A stretch of DNA of 52,637 bases from Candidatus Gastranaerophilales bacterium. GTDB lineage: Bacteria > Cyanobacteriota > Vampirovibrionia > Gastranaerophilales > Gastranaerophilaceae. The stretch covers positions 1-52,637 of the forward strand of contig CALUXV010000006.1 of the NCBI GenBank assembly GCA_944324835.1, given 5' to 3'. The first letter of the stretch is position 1. The number at the start of each line of letters is the position of its first letter. A program made the translations under genes and the position numbers. Positions 16,632-25,442 of the stretch are shown piece by piece. Under the pieces are notes generated by a model that saw only the letters and a list, made by a program, of their open reading frames with translations, made no database searches and was not told the origin of the DNA.

Positions 16632-18443
16632 CTATTTGTTTCTCATGAAGAATGCGGCAATTTCGTTGTGCGGAATAGTTTTGGTTATTGGTCTGCCATG
16701 AGGACAGGTATAAGGATGTTTGCATCCTCTCCAGCGTTTTATAATTTCCTGCATTTGGAATAAATTTAGCGGCGTATTTGCTTTGACTGCAGCTTTACAA
16801 GATGTTGTAATAAGGATTTTTTCTTCCAGATTATCCAAATCTCCTTCTAAATTTTCAAGAATATCTTTTATAATATCTTTAGGAGGAATTTTTGATAAAA
16901 GCTGCGGAACTTTTTTAAACATTATATCGGTATCGTTTAAAAATTCGATTCCATAACCAAATTTTGCAAATTTATTAAGATTATCTTTAATAAGAGCAGC
17001 TTCTGTCGGAGAAAGCTCTATAATATCTGAAATAAATAACAATTGAGACGCCGGTTCTTTTTGGTTTTTTAATGTTTCATATATATATCTTTCATCTGCA
17101 ATATGCTGGTCAACGATTTCTAATCCTTCTTCTTTTTCAATCAGAATATACGTTTTTCGATACTGTCCAATAATATTTTCGTCCATTGCTGCTTTTACTG
17201 CATCAATTCCGACAATTGTTGGTTGTGCAATAAATTTATGTGTAATTTTAGGTTCCGGTTCTTTGAATTTTTCAACAGGTTTTATAAAATTTGGGTGAAT
17301 AGATTTTTCAATTTCCGGTTTTATTTCCTGTTCTTGTTCTCTAATAAATTCTTCTTGTTTTGCAAATAATAAATTTTGGATATCAGAGTTTACTGCAATA
17401 TCTGTTTGGTAATCATCAGGGGTTGGTTCTTTAGGTTTAGCAGTATTAATTCTGACAATATTTGAAAGAGCATTATCTACAGAAGCTCTTATAAAGTTAA
17501 ATACCTGATTCGGATTTTTGTATTTAACTTCTTTTTTGGTCGGGTGAACGTTAATATCCAAATCATCCGGCGGTAGTTGTAAATTTAAGATAACAAACGG
17601 ATACTTGCCAGATGGAATCATGTTTTTATAAGCCGTATCAATTGCTTTTAAAAATATTGGACATTTTACTGTTCTTGAATTTACAAAAATGTGATAATCT
17701 TTTTTGCTTGAACGGGTAAAATCAGGAGTACTTGCATAACCTTCTATTTTAAACCCTGCTAGATTATCAATTCCTTCTACAGGTCTAAGTTTTTCAAAAA
17801 GAGTTTTAGAATATAAGTTTTTTATAACTTCCGGTAAAGAACCAAGACCGTTTGTTTTAAGAACTGTTTTTTCGTTATTTTTAAGTTCAAAAGCAATATT
17901 AGTATTAACTAAAGCTATTGAAGTAACAAGTTCTGAAATATATGCAAATTCGGTTTTCGGATTTTTTAAGAACTTTAATCTTACAGGCAGATTATAAAAT
18001 AAGTCTTTTACATCCATTATTGTGCCGATTGCGCATCCTGTTTCAGTTTTATGAACTTCCGAGTTTTCGCAGGTAACTTTTGTTCCGACTTCAAAATCTT
18101 TTGTTCTTGTAATGCAGGTAAGTTTAGCAATTGAAATAATACTTGATAATGCTTCACCTCTAAACCCTAGAGTCCTTATATTATACAAATCTTCAGTTTT
18201 TTCAATTTTGCTTGTAGCATGTTTTGAAAATGCAAGGATGATATCATCAGGATGAATTCCGGAACCGTTATCGGCAATACGAATATTCCGGCATTCATTT
18301 GATATCTCTATACTAATTTTTGTTGCACCTGCATCAATTGAGTTTTCGACAAGTTCTTTGACAACAGAAAACGGTCGTTCAATAACCTCTCCTGCTGCAA
18401 TTTGATTTATGATATGTTTTGATAATTGTTGAATTCTCCCCAT
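16632..18443 (-). CDS. mutL: DNA mismatch repair endonuclease MutL
   Basis: The 603-residue protein has an N-terminal GHKL ATPase domain with KELVENSIDAGA (E30, N34), ADNGSGI and TLGFRGEAL. The C-terminal domain keeps the metal-dependent endonuclease motif DQHIADERYIYE (the DQHA-x2-E-x4-E type) and CPHGRP. This is therefore a nicking MutL, as in organisms without MutH, and not the E. coli type. It couples mismatch recognition by MutS to strand removal; mutS is not in the window. The ATG has no Shine-Dalgarno but has TAGAAT six bases upstream, suggesting a leaderless message. Confidence 0.97.
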   Translation of the reverse strand: MGRIQQLSKHIINQIAAGEVIERPFSVVKELVENSIDAGATKISIEISNECRNIRIADNGSGIHPDDIILAFSKHATSKIEKTEDLYNIRTLGFRGEALSSIISIAKLTCITRTKDFEVGTKVTCENSEVHKTETGCAIGTIMDVKDLFYNLPVRLKFLKNPKTEFAYISELVTSIALVNTNIAFELKNNEKTVLKTNGLGSLPEVIKNLYSKTLFEKLRPVEGIDNLAGFKIEGYASTPDFTRSSKKDYHIFVNSRTVKCPIFLKAIDTAYKNMIPSGKYPFVILNLQLPPDDLDINVHPTKKEVKYKNPNQVFNFIRASVDNALSNIVRINTAKPKEPTPDDYQTDIAVNSDIQNLLFAKQEEFIREQEQEIKPEIEKSIHPNFIKPVEKFKEPEPKITHKFIAQPTIVGIDAVKAAMDENIIGQYRKTYILIEKEEGLEIVDQHIADERYIYETLKNQKEPASQLLFISDIIELSPTEAALIKDNLNKFAKFGYGIEFLNDTDIMFKKVPQLLSKIPPKDIIKDILENLEGDLDNLEEKILITTSCKAAVKANTPLNLFQMQEIIKRWRGCKHPYTCPHGRPITKTIPHNEIAAFFMRNK

Positions 18444-18449
18444 AAATTT

Positions 18450-18455
18450 ATTCTA
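18450..18455 (-). promoter_or_regulatory. -10 box of mutL at leaderless spacing
   Basis: On the minus strand TAGAAT (18450-18455), then AAATTT, then the mutL ATG. No clear -35 box is present. Confidence 0.5.
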
Positions 18456-18524
18456 ACTTAAAAAAAAATATATGGCACATTTGTAATAAATGTTTTATAA
18501 TAAAAAATAAATGAGGTATTAACT

Positions 18525-18725
18525 ATGAGTTTTGGAATCTCCGGAGCAGATCCTTTTAAACCGTATTCATCTAATGCTGAAGCTGGTGGAAGTATGGGTG
18601 TTTATGTGAAACGCAAAAAGAAAAATAAAGATGAAGAAAAAGACCCTGAAAAAAATTCTATCATAGAAGATGATTCAGATGATGAAGATATCGAAATTGA
18701 TATGGATGATGATTTTCTTCTCTAG
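18525..18725 (+). CDS. Small acidic-tailed protein, unknown
   Basis: The 66-residue protein has a short N-terminal part (SFGISGADPFKPYSSN), a basic patch (VKRKKKNK) and a strongly acidic tail (DDSDDEDIEIDMDDDF). A Shine-Dalgarno GAGGT seven bases before the ATG and a TATAAT at about 18495 support expression. It is divergent from mutL across an 81-base gap. The charge pattern suggests a disordered protein that could bind nucleic acid or protein. I do not recognise a family. Confidence 0.6.
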   Translation: MSFGISGADPFKPYSSNAEAGGSMGVYVKRKKKNKDEEKDPEKNSIIEDDSDDEDIEIDMDDDFLL

Positions 18726-18740
18726 TTGTTTTACAACCGG

Positions 18741-18759
18741 TATTGAAAGTATCTTTCAA
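18741..18759 (+). terminator. Hairpin after the small acidic protein
   Basis: A perfect 8-base stem ATTGAAAG/CTTTCAAT with a three-base loop lies 15 bases after the stop codon. A second AT-rich hairpin follows at 18760-18781. There is no clean T-tract, so termination is only likely. Confidence 0.35.
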
Positions 18760-18918
18760 TAATATTTTCCATAAAAAATATTATGAGTAGTGAAGAATGA
18801 CTAGATTTTTGTCTTTCTGAGGGTAAAACTCGAAGAATCTCTTAGTCTATGCACAATTATCTATAATAATTTTATTAAAATTTTATATAAAAGTAGTATA
18901 AAGAACAAAATTTGTTTA

Positions 18919-19010
18919 TTTTGTCAACCTGAATTTATTTCAGGTTCTTACCGGCGTGGCAGGCTGAAATTCAACGTTGGTAAGATGCTGAAACCAGTTC
19001 AGCATGACAG
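18919..19010. repeat. REP/MITE-like palindromic element
   Basis: Two perfect 8-base hairpins, AACCTGAA/TTCAGGTT (18926-18933 with 18939-18946) and ATGCTGAA/TTCAGCAT (18985-18992 with 18998-19005), flank a longer pair CTTACC/GGTAAG (18947-18952 with 18979-18984). The outer ends read TGTCA-nn-CTGAA in inverted orientation, so the element as a whole has imperfect terminal inverted repeats. This layout is typical of intergenic palindromic repeats. It has no coding capacity. Confidence 0.6.
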
Positions 19011-19060
19011 AAATCCAACAATTGATTTTGTACTATCTTGAATTTTATATTGTCGGATTA

Positions 19061-19240
19061 TAAATCTAACTTACGTCTAATTTTAACCCCAGCGGGTAAA
19101 CTCGGTTCTTTGAACCTCAAACAATACCCGCCTTGTCATTATTTCGCTAACATTGATGGCTTACTCCGTGAAGAGTACAAAGAATCAAAAGTTATATATT
19201 TACCCCTGCTCACTCCGTAAAAGTCGGGGGCTAAATGAAA
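19061..19240 (+). repeat. Intergenic repeat block related to 42.2-42.4 kb, inverted
   Basis: This non-coding stretch shares a perfect 24-base block (19207-19230) with the complement of 42313-42336. Looser matches lie around TTGTCATTATTTCG-CTAA. It is a second, rearranged copy of a dispersed repeat. The surrounding gap 18726-19398 contains no gene I would defend; small frames here are repeat sequence. Confidence 0.6.
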
Positions 19241-19398
19241 GGAAATAAGAAATAGAAGATATAAATTATTATAATTTAAGTGTGTATCATGACACAGTCT
19301 TGATACATACTCATAATATTTTTTATGTAAAAAAATAATTGTTAAAATATTTCTAATAAATAGCAATTTTTTTAATAATATCGGTTTATATATAATGT

Positions 19399-20865
19399 AT
19401 GGAAATAAGAAAAAATAATATTTCAATTAATTATCAGCCTAAAGCTCCAAACCAATTAAACAATACGGATATGGTTGATGAAAATGCCAATAAGCCGGTT
19501 AATGATTATCAAGGACAAGGTATGAAGTCACTGGCAGCTTATAATGCTGCATCTGTAAAATTTACTGGTTATCATGGAAATCAACAGCCTGCTAAAAAAC
19601 TTTTTTGGATTTTAACGGGGCGAAATCAAATTTATAGAGATAATGAAACCGATAATAATACTTATTATACAGGTACGAATAAAAAATGGGTTACAACAAA
19701 TCCGGAAGATTTGTTAAAACGTACTCCGGAACAAGCTATTCAAAGTATATGTACATTGAATGACTATTTGGAAATACCAGGCTATGTATTATCTCCGGAT
19801 TATGGTTCTAAATGGGGACGACGTGCAAATTATATAGAAATTAATCCCAGAACAATTGCGCAAACATATGGTGATACAAAAGAAGAAGGTTTGTTGAATA
19901 CAATTAAACTTCTTCCTGCAATCCCTCCATCCAGTAAAAGTGTTGCAAATTGTATAATATTATCCGAATTTTATCCGCCGATGTATGGTGACAATGATGG
20001 TCATACCGGCTATGGTTCTTTATACACTGTAGATTTGCATTCCGGGATTTCCAAAACTCTTCTTTCAAAAAATCTCTCAAGAGGACACGAAAGAATGGGA
20101 GCAGATGAAGAGGTTAAAGCATTTAATGACCTGGCACATATAAGAGGGTTAAAAACAGGAATTAGAATGCCTTTATCCGAAGGTCAGATGACAGTTCAAG
20201 GCAGACCATTTAATTGGGATAAAGATGAAAAAGCATTTATTGATGCTTGCTGTTGGGCTGTAGAATTAGGTTTTGATGCAATTTATTTTGATAGCGCAAA
20301 ACATGTCGGCAACTATGATATGGGGAATTATTACGGAAACGGCCGCCTTCCAAATTTTGCTCAAATGCAATGGATAACAAGCCAAATCAGAGAAAAAACA
20401 GGGCGGAATGATATTGCTCTGATAGGTGAAAAATGTAATAATGATACAAGATTTAATTCAATGGGTTTGACTGCTGGTAATGATTGGGGTAAGGCTGACA
20501 GTTATGACAGCGTAATGCATGAATACAAACAACAGCGTTGGAATGATGAATATGCAGCAGGGCCGGTTATATCGGATGATAATGATGATGGAAGTTTATC
20601 TTTCGAACAAAGGCGGCATAGGCTCGGTAATGCTTTGAACGCATATCAAGATATCGGATATAAGCTTCCTGTATATATGCAAATGCATGACTTATTCCCG
20701 CTAAGTCCATATACAAATACCCATAATGAGATGATGAATTCTTATAACCGAACGACCTATGGAGATCATGCCAGCAACTATAATAATACTTTTAATACTT
20801 CTCAAGCAGCAAAAGAACATAGAATGGGTATGTATCACGAATTTTTAAATGTTATTGACCGTTAG
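19399..20865 (+). CDS. Alpha-amylase-like (GH13-type) TIM-barrel protein
   Basis: The 488-residue protein has an N-terminal region of about 110 residues, disordered, with the motif VKFTGY at 53-58. A barrel similar to GH13 follows. Recognisable steps are GYGSLYTVD (about 205-212), EEVKAFNDLAHIRGLKT, then GFDAIYFDSAKHV with putative nucleophile D298, IALIGEK with putative acid E344, and YMQMHDL with D431. All three acidic catalytic positions are present. The almost invariant arginine two residues before the nucleophile in GH13 is tyrosine here, so activity or specificity may differ. No signal peptide is evident. The end overlaps the convergent TPR gene by 14 bases. Confidence 0.68.
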   Translation: MEIRKNNISINYQPKAPNQLNNTDMVDENANKPVNDYQGQGMKSLAAYNAASVKFTGYHGNQQPAKKLFWILTGRNQIYRDNETDNNTYYTGTNKKWVTTNPEDLLKRTPEQAIQSICTLNDYLEIPGYVLSPDYGSKWGRRANYIEINPRTIAQTYGDTKEEGLLNTIKLLPAIPPSSKSVANCIILSEFYPPMYGDNDGHTGYGSLYTVDLHSGISKTLLSKNLSRGHERMGADEEVKAFNDLAHIRGLKTGIRMPLSEGQMTVQGRPFNWDKDEKAFIDACCWAVELGFDAIYFDSAKHVGNYDMGNYYGNGRLPNFAQMQWITSQIREKTGRNDIALIGEKCNNDTRFNSMGLTAGNDWGKADSYDSVMHEYKQQRWNDEYAAGPVISDDNDDGSLSFEQRRHRLGNALNAYQDIGYKLPVYMQMHDLFPLSPYTNTHNEMMNSYNRTTYGDHASNYNNTFNTSQAAKEHRMGMYHEFLNVIDR

Positions 20866-21811
20866 TTAATTTATTATAATTACTAAGATATATTTGAGCC
20901 TGTTTAGGTTTATTTAATTTCTTGTAAACGTAAGCTAAGTTGTAGTGGAAATCTGCTTCAGTATTTTTTAATTCTATAGCTTTGGTAAGATTTGATTTTG
21001 CTTTTCTTAAATCTCCGGCTTTAATGTATGCGCAGGCAATATTATAATAAGCATAAGGAAATTCCGGTGCATACTTAATTGCTTTTTTGTAATAATCTAT
21101 AGCCATAAAGTATTTATCATCATTTAAGCATATATTTCCAATATTATAATACGGTTTATAAAAGTATTCATCTGTTAGAATTGCTCTTTTGTACATAAAT
21201 ATAGCATCTTCAGTTTTTCCTAAATCGAGCAGGATATTCCCGACAAGAAGATTATCCTGAGCCGTTCTGTATTTTTCCGGGATTTTTAAAAACGTATTTA
21301 GAGCTTCTTCAAGATTGTTATCTGTATATAATGCAACTGCTTTTTGAGAAAGGTTTTGTACTCGTTCTAACTCTTCTTTGACTTGTTCTTTAGAAACCAT
21401 ATCTTCTCCAACAGTAGGAGTTTTTTTCTTGAATGGATTTTTTATATCAAATTTTTTATTTTTTTTAGTTTCAGGTTTAACTTCTGGGGATTGAGTTGTT
21501 AATGTTATTTCTTCAACTTTATTTCTTTTAAAATTAATTATAGGTTTTGATTCTTTAGGTTTTATAGTCGTAGATTTAGACGGATTTTGTTTAGAATCTT
21601 TTTTAATTAAAGGTTTAAATTCTTTTTTGGTTTTTGTTTGAGATTTATCAGTTTGGGCTTGCTCTGTATTTTTAATTGCTTTTTTATTTGTTTTATCTGC
21701 GGTTGTTTTAACTTCTTTTTTTACGAACGAAATCTTAGGCATTGAAAATTCTGCCATTGATGAATTTGCAAATAAGCATACACATATCAGAGTTAAAATA
21801 TATTTTTTCAT
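20852..21811 (-). CDS. Secreted TPR protein
   Basis: The 319-residue protein begins with a signal peptide (MKKYILTLICVCLFANSSMA). A Lys/Thr-rich linker of about 110 residues follows, then four or so TPR units (for example AIFMYKRAILTDEYFYKPYYN, AIDYYKKAIKYAPEFPYAYYN, AKSNLTKAIELKNTEADFHYN). It is probably a periplasmic scaffold. TATAAT lies exactly six bases before the ATG on the minus strand and no Shine-Dalgarno is visible. Its 3' end overlaps the convergent amylase-like gene by 14 bases. Confidence 0.85.
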   Translation of the reverse strand: MKKYILTLICVCLFANSSMAEFSMPKISFVKKEVKTTADKTNKKAIKNTEQAQTDKSQTKTKKEFKPLIKKDSKQNPSKSTTIKPKESKPIINFKRNKVEEITLTTQSPEVKPETKKNKKFDIKNPFKKKTPTVGEDMVSKEQVKEELERVQNLSQKAVALYTDNNLEEALNTFLKIPEKYRTAQDNLLVGNILLDLGKTEDAIFMYKRAILTDEYFYKPYYNIGNICLNDDKYFMAIDYYKKAIKYAPEFPYAYYNIACAYIKAGDLRKAKSNLTKAIELKNTEADFHYNLAYVYKKLNKPKQAQIYLSNYNKLTNGQ

Positions 21812-21817
21812 AACAGA

Positions 21818-21823
21818 ATTATA
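21818..21823 (-). promoter_or_regulatory. -10 box at leaderless spacing (secreted TPR gene)
   Basis: A perfect TATAAT on the minus strand, six bases (TCTGTT) before the ATG. The -35 region is weak. Confidence 0.55.
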
Positions 21824-21915
21824 TGCGAAATTTTTTTCTAAATCCAGTAATTGAAAATTGGAAAATTAAATAAATGCATGTGACAATAGTATAAATGTCT
21901 CTTTTACTGATTATT

Positions 21916-21944
21916 CCCTCGTTTTAACTCCTTTTTAACGAGGG
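21916..21944. terminator. Hairpin CCCTCGTT/AACGAGGG
   Basis: A perfect 8-base stem (21916-21923 with 21937-21944) lies between the sigma gene and the secreted TPR gene. The loop contains AAAAAGGAG on the minus strand, a ribosome-site-like string. No open frame follows, so a second terminator or an attenuator-like stem is possible. Confidence 0.4.
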
Positions 21945-21956
21945 ATGTTATTTATA

Positions 21957-21990
21957 AAAGAAGAGCGTAAAGTTTGTTTACGCTCTTTTA
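21957..21990 (-). terminator. Terminator of the sigma factor gene
   Basis: An 11-base perfect stem AAGAGCGTAAA/TTTACGCTCTT (21961-21971 with 21977-21987) has a five-base loop. A T-run lies on the minus strand side, downstream of the sigma gene. It should also work on the plus strand. Confidence 0.85.
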
Positions 21991-22043
21991 AATATATAGA
22001 TAAGTGATGAGATTAGTCTTTGAAAACAGCTGCCAATTGTCCC

Positions 22044-22946
22044 CTAATCAACATAACAGCTTAATAGTGTATTGTTTCTCATTTTTTTCAGCGCACGCAA
22101 TTCTGTTTGACGAATACATTCTTTGGTTACACCATAGATGTTTCCGATTTCTTCCAGAGTTCTGCGTGTAATATCTCCCAGTCCGTAGCGCATCTTAACA
22201 ATTGCTTGTTCTCTGTCTTTTAATGTAGAGATAACAATTTCCAAATCTTTTTTAAGATTTTCTGCTTCTACATTTAACGAAACATCTGCTGATGTATCTT
22301 CCAGAATGTCTGCAACGTTAAGTTCTTTCCCATTCTGACACTCCATACTTCCTTCAATCGATATTGTTTTTGAATATGCGGATAAGAATGTATCAAGTTT
22401 ATCCGGAGAAATATTCATTTTTTCTGCTACATCTTTATTTTTGACCTGACAATTATATTTTCTTTCCATTTCTGATTTGATTTTTGAAAATTTTGATAAA
22501 GTTTCTTGTATATAAACAGGGATTTTCATACTATGTGATTGTTCAGATATAGCTTTAAACATTGCTTGTTTAATCCACCATGTTGCATAAGTTTGAAATT
22601 TGTAACCTAATTTCCAGTTAAATTTTTCAACTGCAACCATCAAGCCTAAATTACCCTCTTGAATTAAATCAATCAACGGTAATGCCGACATATGGATTGC
22701 TTTTTTGGCAACAGTAATTACTAAACGTAAATTTGCTTGAATTAATGCTTTTTTAGCTTCTTCATCTCCGGCTTTAGCTTTTCTTGCAACTTCTCTTTCT
22801 TCTTCTGCTGATAATGCAGGGAATTTTGAAATTTCTCTAATATAGCGAGATAAGTCTGAATCGGTACAAGCTTTCAATACCGGACTTTTAGATGGGTTAG
22901 AAGATTTGTTAGTTTTCTTCATTTTAATTGGTAGCTGTTCTGTCAT
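22044..22946 (-). CDS. RNA polymerase sigma-70 family factor, SigA/group-2 type
   Basis: The 300-residue protein has region 1.2 (DLSRYIREISKFPALSAEEE), region 2 (DLIQEGNLGLMVAVEKFNW and YKFQTYATWWIKQAM), region 3, and region 4.2 (EEIGNIYGVTKECIRQTELRALKKM). Region 1.1 and the long non-conserved insert of major RpoD are absent, so it is either a compact primary sigma or a group-2 factor as in cyanobacteria. The ATG at 22946 is favoured because AAGGAG lies seven bases upstream; an earlier in-frame ATG at 22973 lacks one. Repeated TACACTAT motifs just upstream suggest regulation. Confidence 0.9.
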   Translation of the reverse strand: MTEQLPIKMKKTNKSSNPSKSPVLKACTDSDLSRYIREISKFPALSAEEEREVARKAKAGDEEAKKALIQANLRLVITVAKKAIHMSALPLIDLIQEGNLGLMVAVEKFNWKLGYKFQTYATWWIKQAMFKAISEQSHSMKIPVYIQETLSKFSKIKSEMERKYNCQVKNKDVAEKMNISPDKLDTFLSAYSKTISIEGSMECQNGKELNVADILEDTSADVSLNVEAENLKKDLEIVISTLKDREQAIVKMRYGLGDITRRTLEEIGNIYGVTKECIRQTELRALKKMRNNTLLSCYVD

Positions 22947-22961
22947 ACATAAACTCCTTAA

Positions 22962-23004
22962 TACACTATACACTATCGTTAATATTTAATTGGGGTACAC
23001 TATC
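22962..23004 (-). promoter_or_regulatory. Repeated TACACTAT motif upstream of the sigma gene
   Basis: TACACTAT occurs at 22962-22969, and TACACTATC at 22969-22977 and 22996-23004 (GATAGTGTA on the coding strand). The last two copies are 27 bases apart. They overlap the expected promoter and 5' leader, as an operator or a duplicated -10 would. The rest of the gap to 23220 shows only the pnp promoter region and leader. Confidence 0.45.
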
Positions 23005-23220
23005 CTTTGAGTAAAATTTTAAATACACAAACCAAAATTTTAACTCTTCTTATATACTTAGTATATACCCAAGTACATACTTTTGTCAAGTTTTCTGTTA
23101 CAATTGTTTACAAATACTACTAGGTAATATAAATATTTATAGTATAATTAAATAGTAAGAAATAAGGTAATAGTAATTAATTCCGGCTATCGAGCAGTCG
23201 GAGAAAGAAGGAAAAGAAAA

Positions 23221-25374
23221 ATGATACCAGAAACAAAAAGTATGACCCTTGAAATCGGGGGCAAAACAGTTACAATCGAAACTGGTAAGTACGCACAATC
23301 AACTAACGGAAGTGTAACCGTAAGATGCGGCGATACAATGTTATTTGTGCATGCGGTTGTTAGTAAAGAACCAAGAGTTGGGATAGACTTTTTCCCGCTT
23401 CTGATTGATTATGAAGAAAGAATGTCTGCAATAGGCAGAATTCCTGGCGGATATAACCGTTCTGAAGGTAAAGCAAGTGATAAAGCAATTTTAGTATCAC
23501 GTTTGATTGATAGACCTATAAGACCGTTATTCCCTAAAGGATATAGAAACGATATTCAAATCGTTGCACAATTGTTCAGCTATGATCAACAAAATCAGCC
23601 TGATACATTAGCAATGTTAGGTGCGTCTTGTGCATTAATGCTTACCGGAGCTCCTTTTGAAGGACCAATTGGAGCCGTAAGAGTTTCAAAAGACGAAAAC
23701 GGTAACTTTATTGCTAACCCGACACACCAACAAGCTAAAAATTCAGATTTAGATATTGTTGTTGCTGGTACACACGATTCTGTAATTATGGTTGAAGCCG
23801 GATGTAATTTTGTTACAGAAGACGATATCATGAATGCTGTTGAATTTGCACAAGTTGAAATCAGAAAACAATGTGATGCACAGGTTGAATTTGCAAAACA
23901 ATGTGAAGTTGTAAAAGAAGAATTCGTTAACCCTTATGATACATCAGAAATTAAGAAAATTATTGATGAAACCGCTCATGATATGATTTTTGATGCTTAT
24001 CACAACTTTGATAGAGAATACAGACAAAATAAACTTGAAGAAGCAAAGAATCTTGTAAAAGAAAAAATAGATGCACTGCCTGAAGATGACGCTATCAAAA
24101 CTATGATGGAAGAAACAGGTATTGATTTTGTTGCAGAAGAGTTTAAAGCTGCAGAAAAGAAAATCATGAGAGCAATGATTTTGGACGAAAATGTCAGAGC
24201 TGACGGTAGAAAACCAAACGAAGTCCGTCCTATCTGGTGTGAAGTTGGAGTTATTCCAAGAGCACACGGCTCTGCAGTATTTACAAGAGGTCAAACTCAA
24301 GTATTGTCTGTTGCAACATTAGCAGGTCCTGCTATGAAGCAAGAACTTGATGGTGTTGACCCTCAAACAGAAAAAACTTATATGCACAAATATATCTTCC
24401 CGGGTTTCTCAGTAGGTGAAGTAAAACCTTTAAGAGGTCCTGGACGACGTGAAGTAGGACACGGTAACCTTGCAGAAAGAGCAAATGTACCGGCATTACC
24501 TTCTCAAGAAGAATTCGGATATACAATCAGAGTAACATCTGACGTATTGGAATCAAACGGTTCTACATCAATGGCATCTACTTGCGGCTCATCAATGGCA
24601 TTAATGAATGCAGGTGTACCTGTAAAATGCATGATTGGCGGTGTTGCAATGGGTATGATAAAAGAAGAAGGCAGAGAACCTGTTGTATTAACTGATATTC
24701 AAGGTATTGAAGACTTTTTAGGTGATATGGACTTTAAAGTTACAGGTAATGATACTGGTATTACAGCTCTTCAAATGGATATGAAAGCAAAAGGTATTCC
24801 AAATGATACCTTGAGACGTGCTCTTCAACAAGCAAAAGAAGGCAGACTTCATATCTTAGGCGAAATGAGAAAAGCAATTACTGAACCTGGACCTATGTCA
24901 CCATTTGCACCAAGTATATCTACAATGACTATTCCGACAGAAGATATCGGAACAGTTATCGGGCCTGGTGGAAAACAAATCAGAGCAATCATTGATGCTT
25001 CCGGCGCTGAAATTGATATTCAAGATAACGGTGTTGTTACAATCACATCTAACGATCAAGAAGGTGCTGAAATTGCAAGAAAAATGATTCGTGATTTAAC
25101 CTTCAAACCTGAAGTCGGAATGGTTCTAAAAGGTAAAGTTGTAAGAATTATACCAATCGGAGCTTTCGTTGAATTAGGCGGCGGCAAAGATGGTATGGTT
25201 CATATTTCTCAAATTTGCCATGAAAGAATTGAAACAATAGAACCGCATGTGAATGTTGGTGATGAAGTAATTGTTAAAATTATAAAAATCGATGAAAAAG
25301 GAAGAGTTAATTTAACAATTAAGGGTGTTTCAGATGCTGAAAAGGCACAATTTGCAGAACCTGAAAATGCTTAA
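23221..25374 (+). CDS. pnp: Polyribonucleotide nucleotidyltransferase (PNPase)
   Basis: The 717-residue protein has the full PNPase layout: first RNase PH domain (IPGGYNRSEGKASDKAILVSRLIDRPIRPLF), helical domain, second catalytic PH domain (HGSAVFTRGQTQVL, FPGFSVGEVKPLRGPGRREVGHGNLAERA, and SDVLESNGSTSMASTCGSSMAL), then KH (IGPGGKQIRAIIDASGA) and S1 (GMVLKGKVVRIIPIGAFVEL) RNA-binding domains. It degrades RNA 3'-to-5' phosphorolytically in the cytoplasm. GAAGGAAAAG precedes the ATG. A small imperfect stem with CCG/CGG ends lies at about 23182-23202 in the leader and might serve autoregulation. A strong terminator follows. Confidence 0.98.
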   Translation: MIPETKSMTLEIGGKTVTIETGKYAQSTNGSVTVRCGDTMLFVHAVVSKEPRVGIDFFPLLIDYEERMSAIGRIPGGYNRSEGKASDKAILVSRLIDRPIRPLFPKGYRNDIQIVAQLFSYDQQNQPDTLAMLGASCALMLTGAPFEGPIGAVRVSKDENGNFIANPTHQQAKNSDLDIVVAGTHDSVIMVEAGCNFVTEDDIMNAVEFAQVEIRKQCDAQVEFAKQCEVVKEEFVNPYDTSEIKKIIDETAHDMIFDAYHNFDREYRQNKLEEAKNLVKEKIDALPEDDAIKTMMEETGIDFVAEEFKAAEKKIMRAMILDENVRADGRKPNEVRPIWCEVGVIPRAHGSAVFTRGQTQVLSVATLAGPAMKQELDGVDPQTEKTYMHKYIFPGFSVGEVKPLRGPGRREVGHGNLAERANVPALPSQEEFGYTIRVTSDVLESNGSTSMASTCGSSMALMNAGVPVKCMIGGVAMGMIKEEGREPVVLTDIQGIEDFLGDMDFKVTGNDTGITALQMDMKAKGIPNDTLRRALQQAKEGRLHILGEMRKAITEPGPMSPFAPSISTMTIPTEDIGTVIGPGGKQIRAIIDASGAEIDIQDNGVVTITSNDQEGAEIARKMIRDLTFKPEVGMVLKGKVVRIIPIGAFVELGGGKDGMVHISQICHERIETIEPHVNVGDEVIVKIIKIDEKGRVNLTIKGVSDAEKAQFAEPENA

Positions 25375-25394
25375 ATTAACTGATAAGGTTAAGT

Positions 25395-25423
25395 AAAAGG
25401 CGGGATATTAATTCCGCCTTTTT
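25395..25423 (+). terminator. Terminator after pnp
   Basis: AAAAGGCGG (25395-25403) pairs with CCGCCTTTT (25414-25422) around a ten-base AT loop and ends in a T-tract. Confidence 0.9.
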
Positions 25424-25442
25424 ATATTATAAGGAGAATATT

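Noticed and set aside
19139..19426. Minus-strand frame of 95 codons before the amylase-like gene
   Set aside because: It runs through the dispersed repeat and over the start of the real gene; composition (Tyr/Leu/Phe/Lys-rich) is that of non-coding AT-rich DNA.
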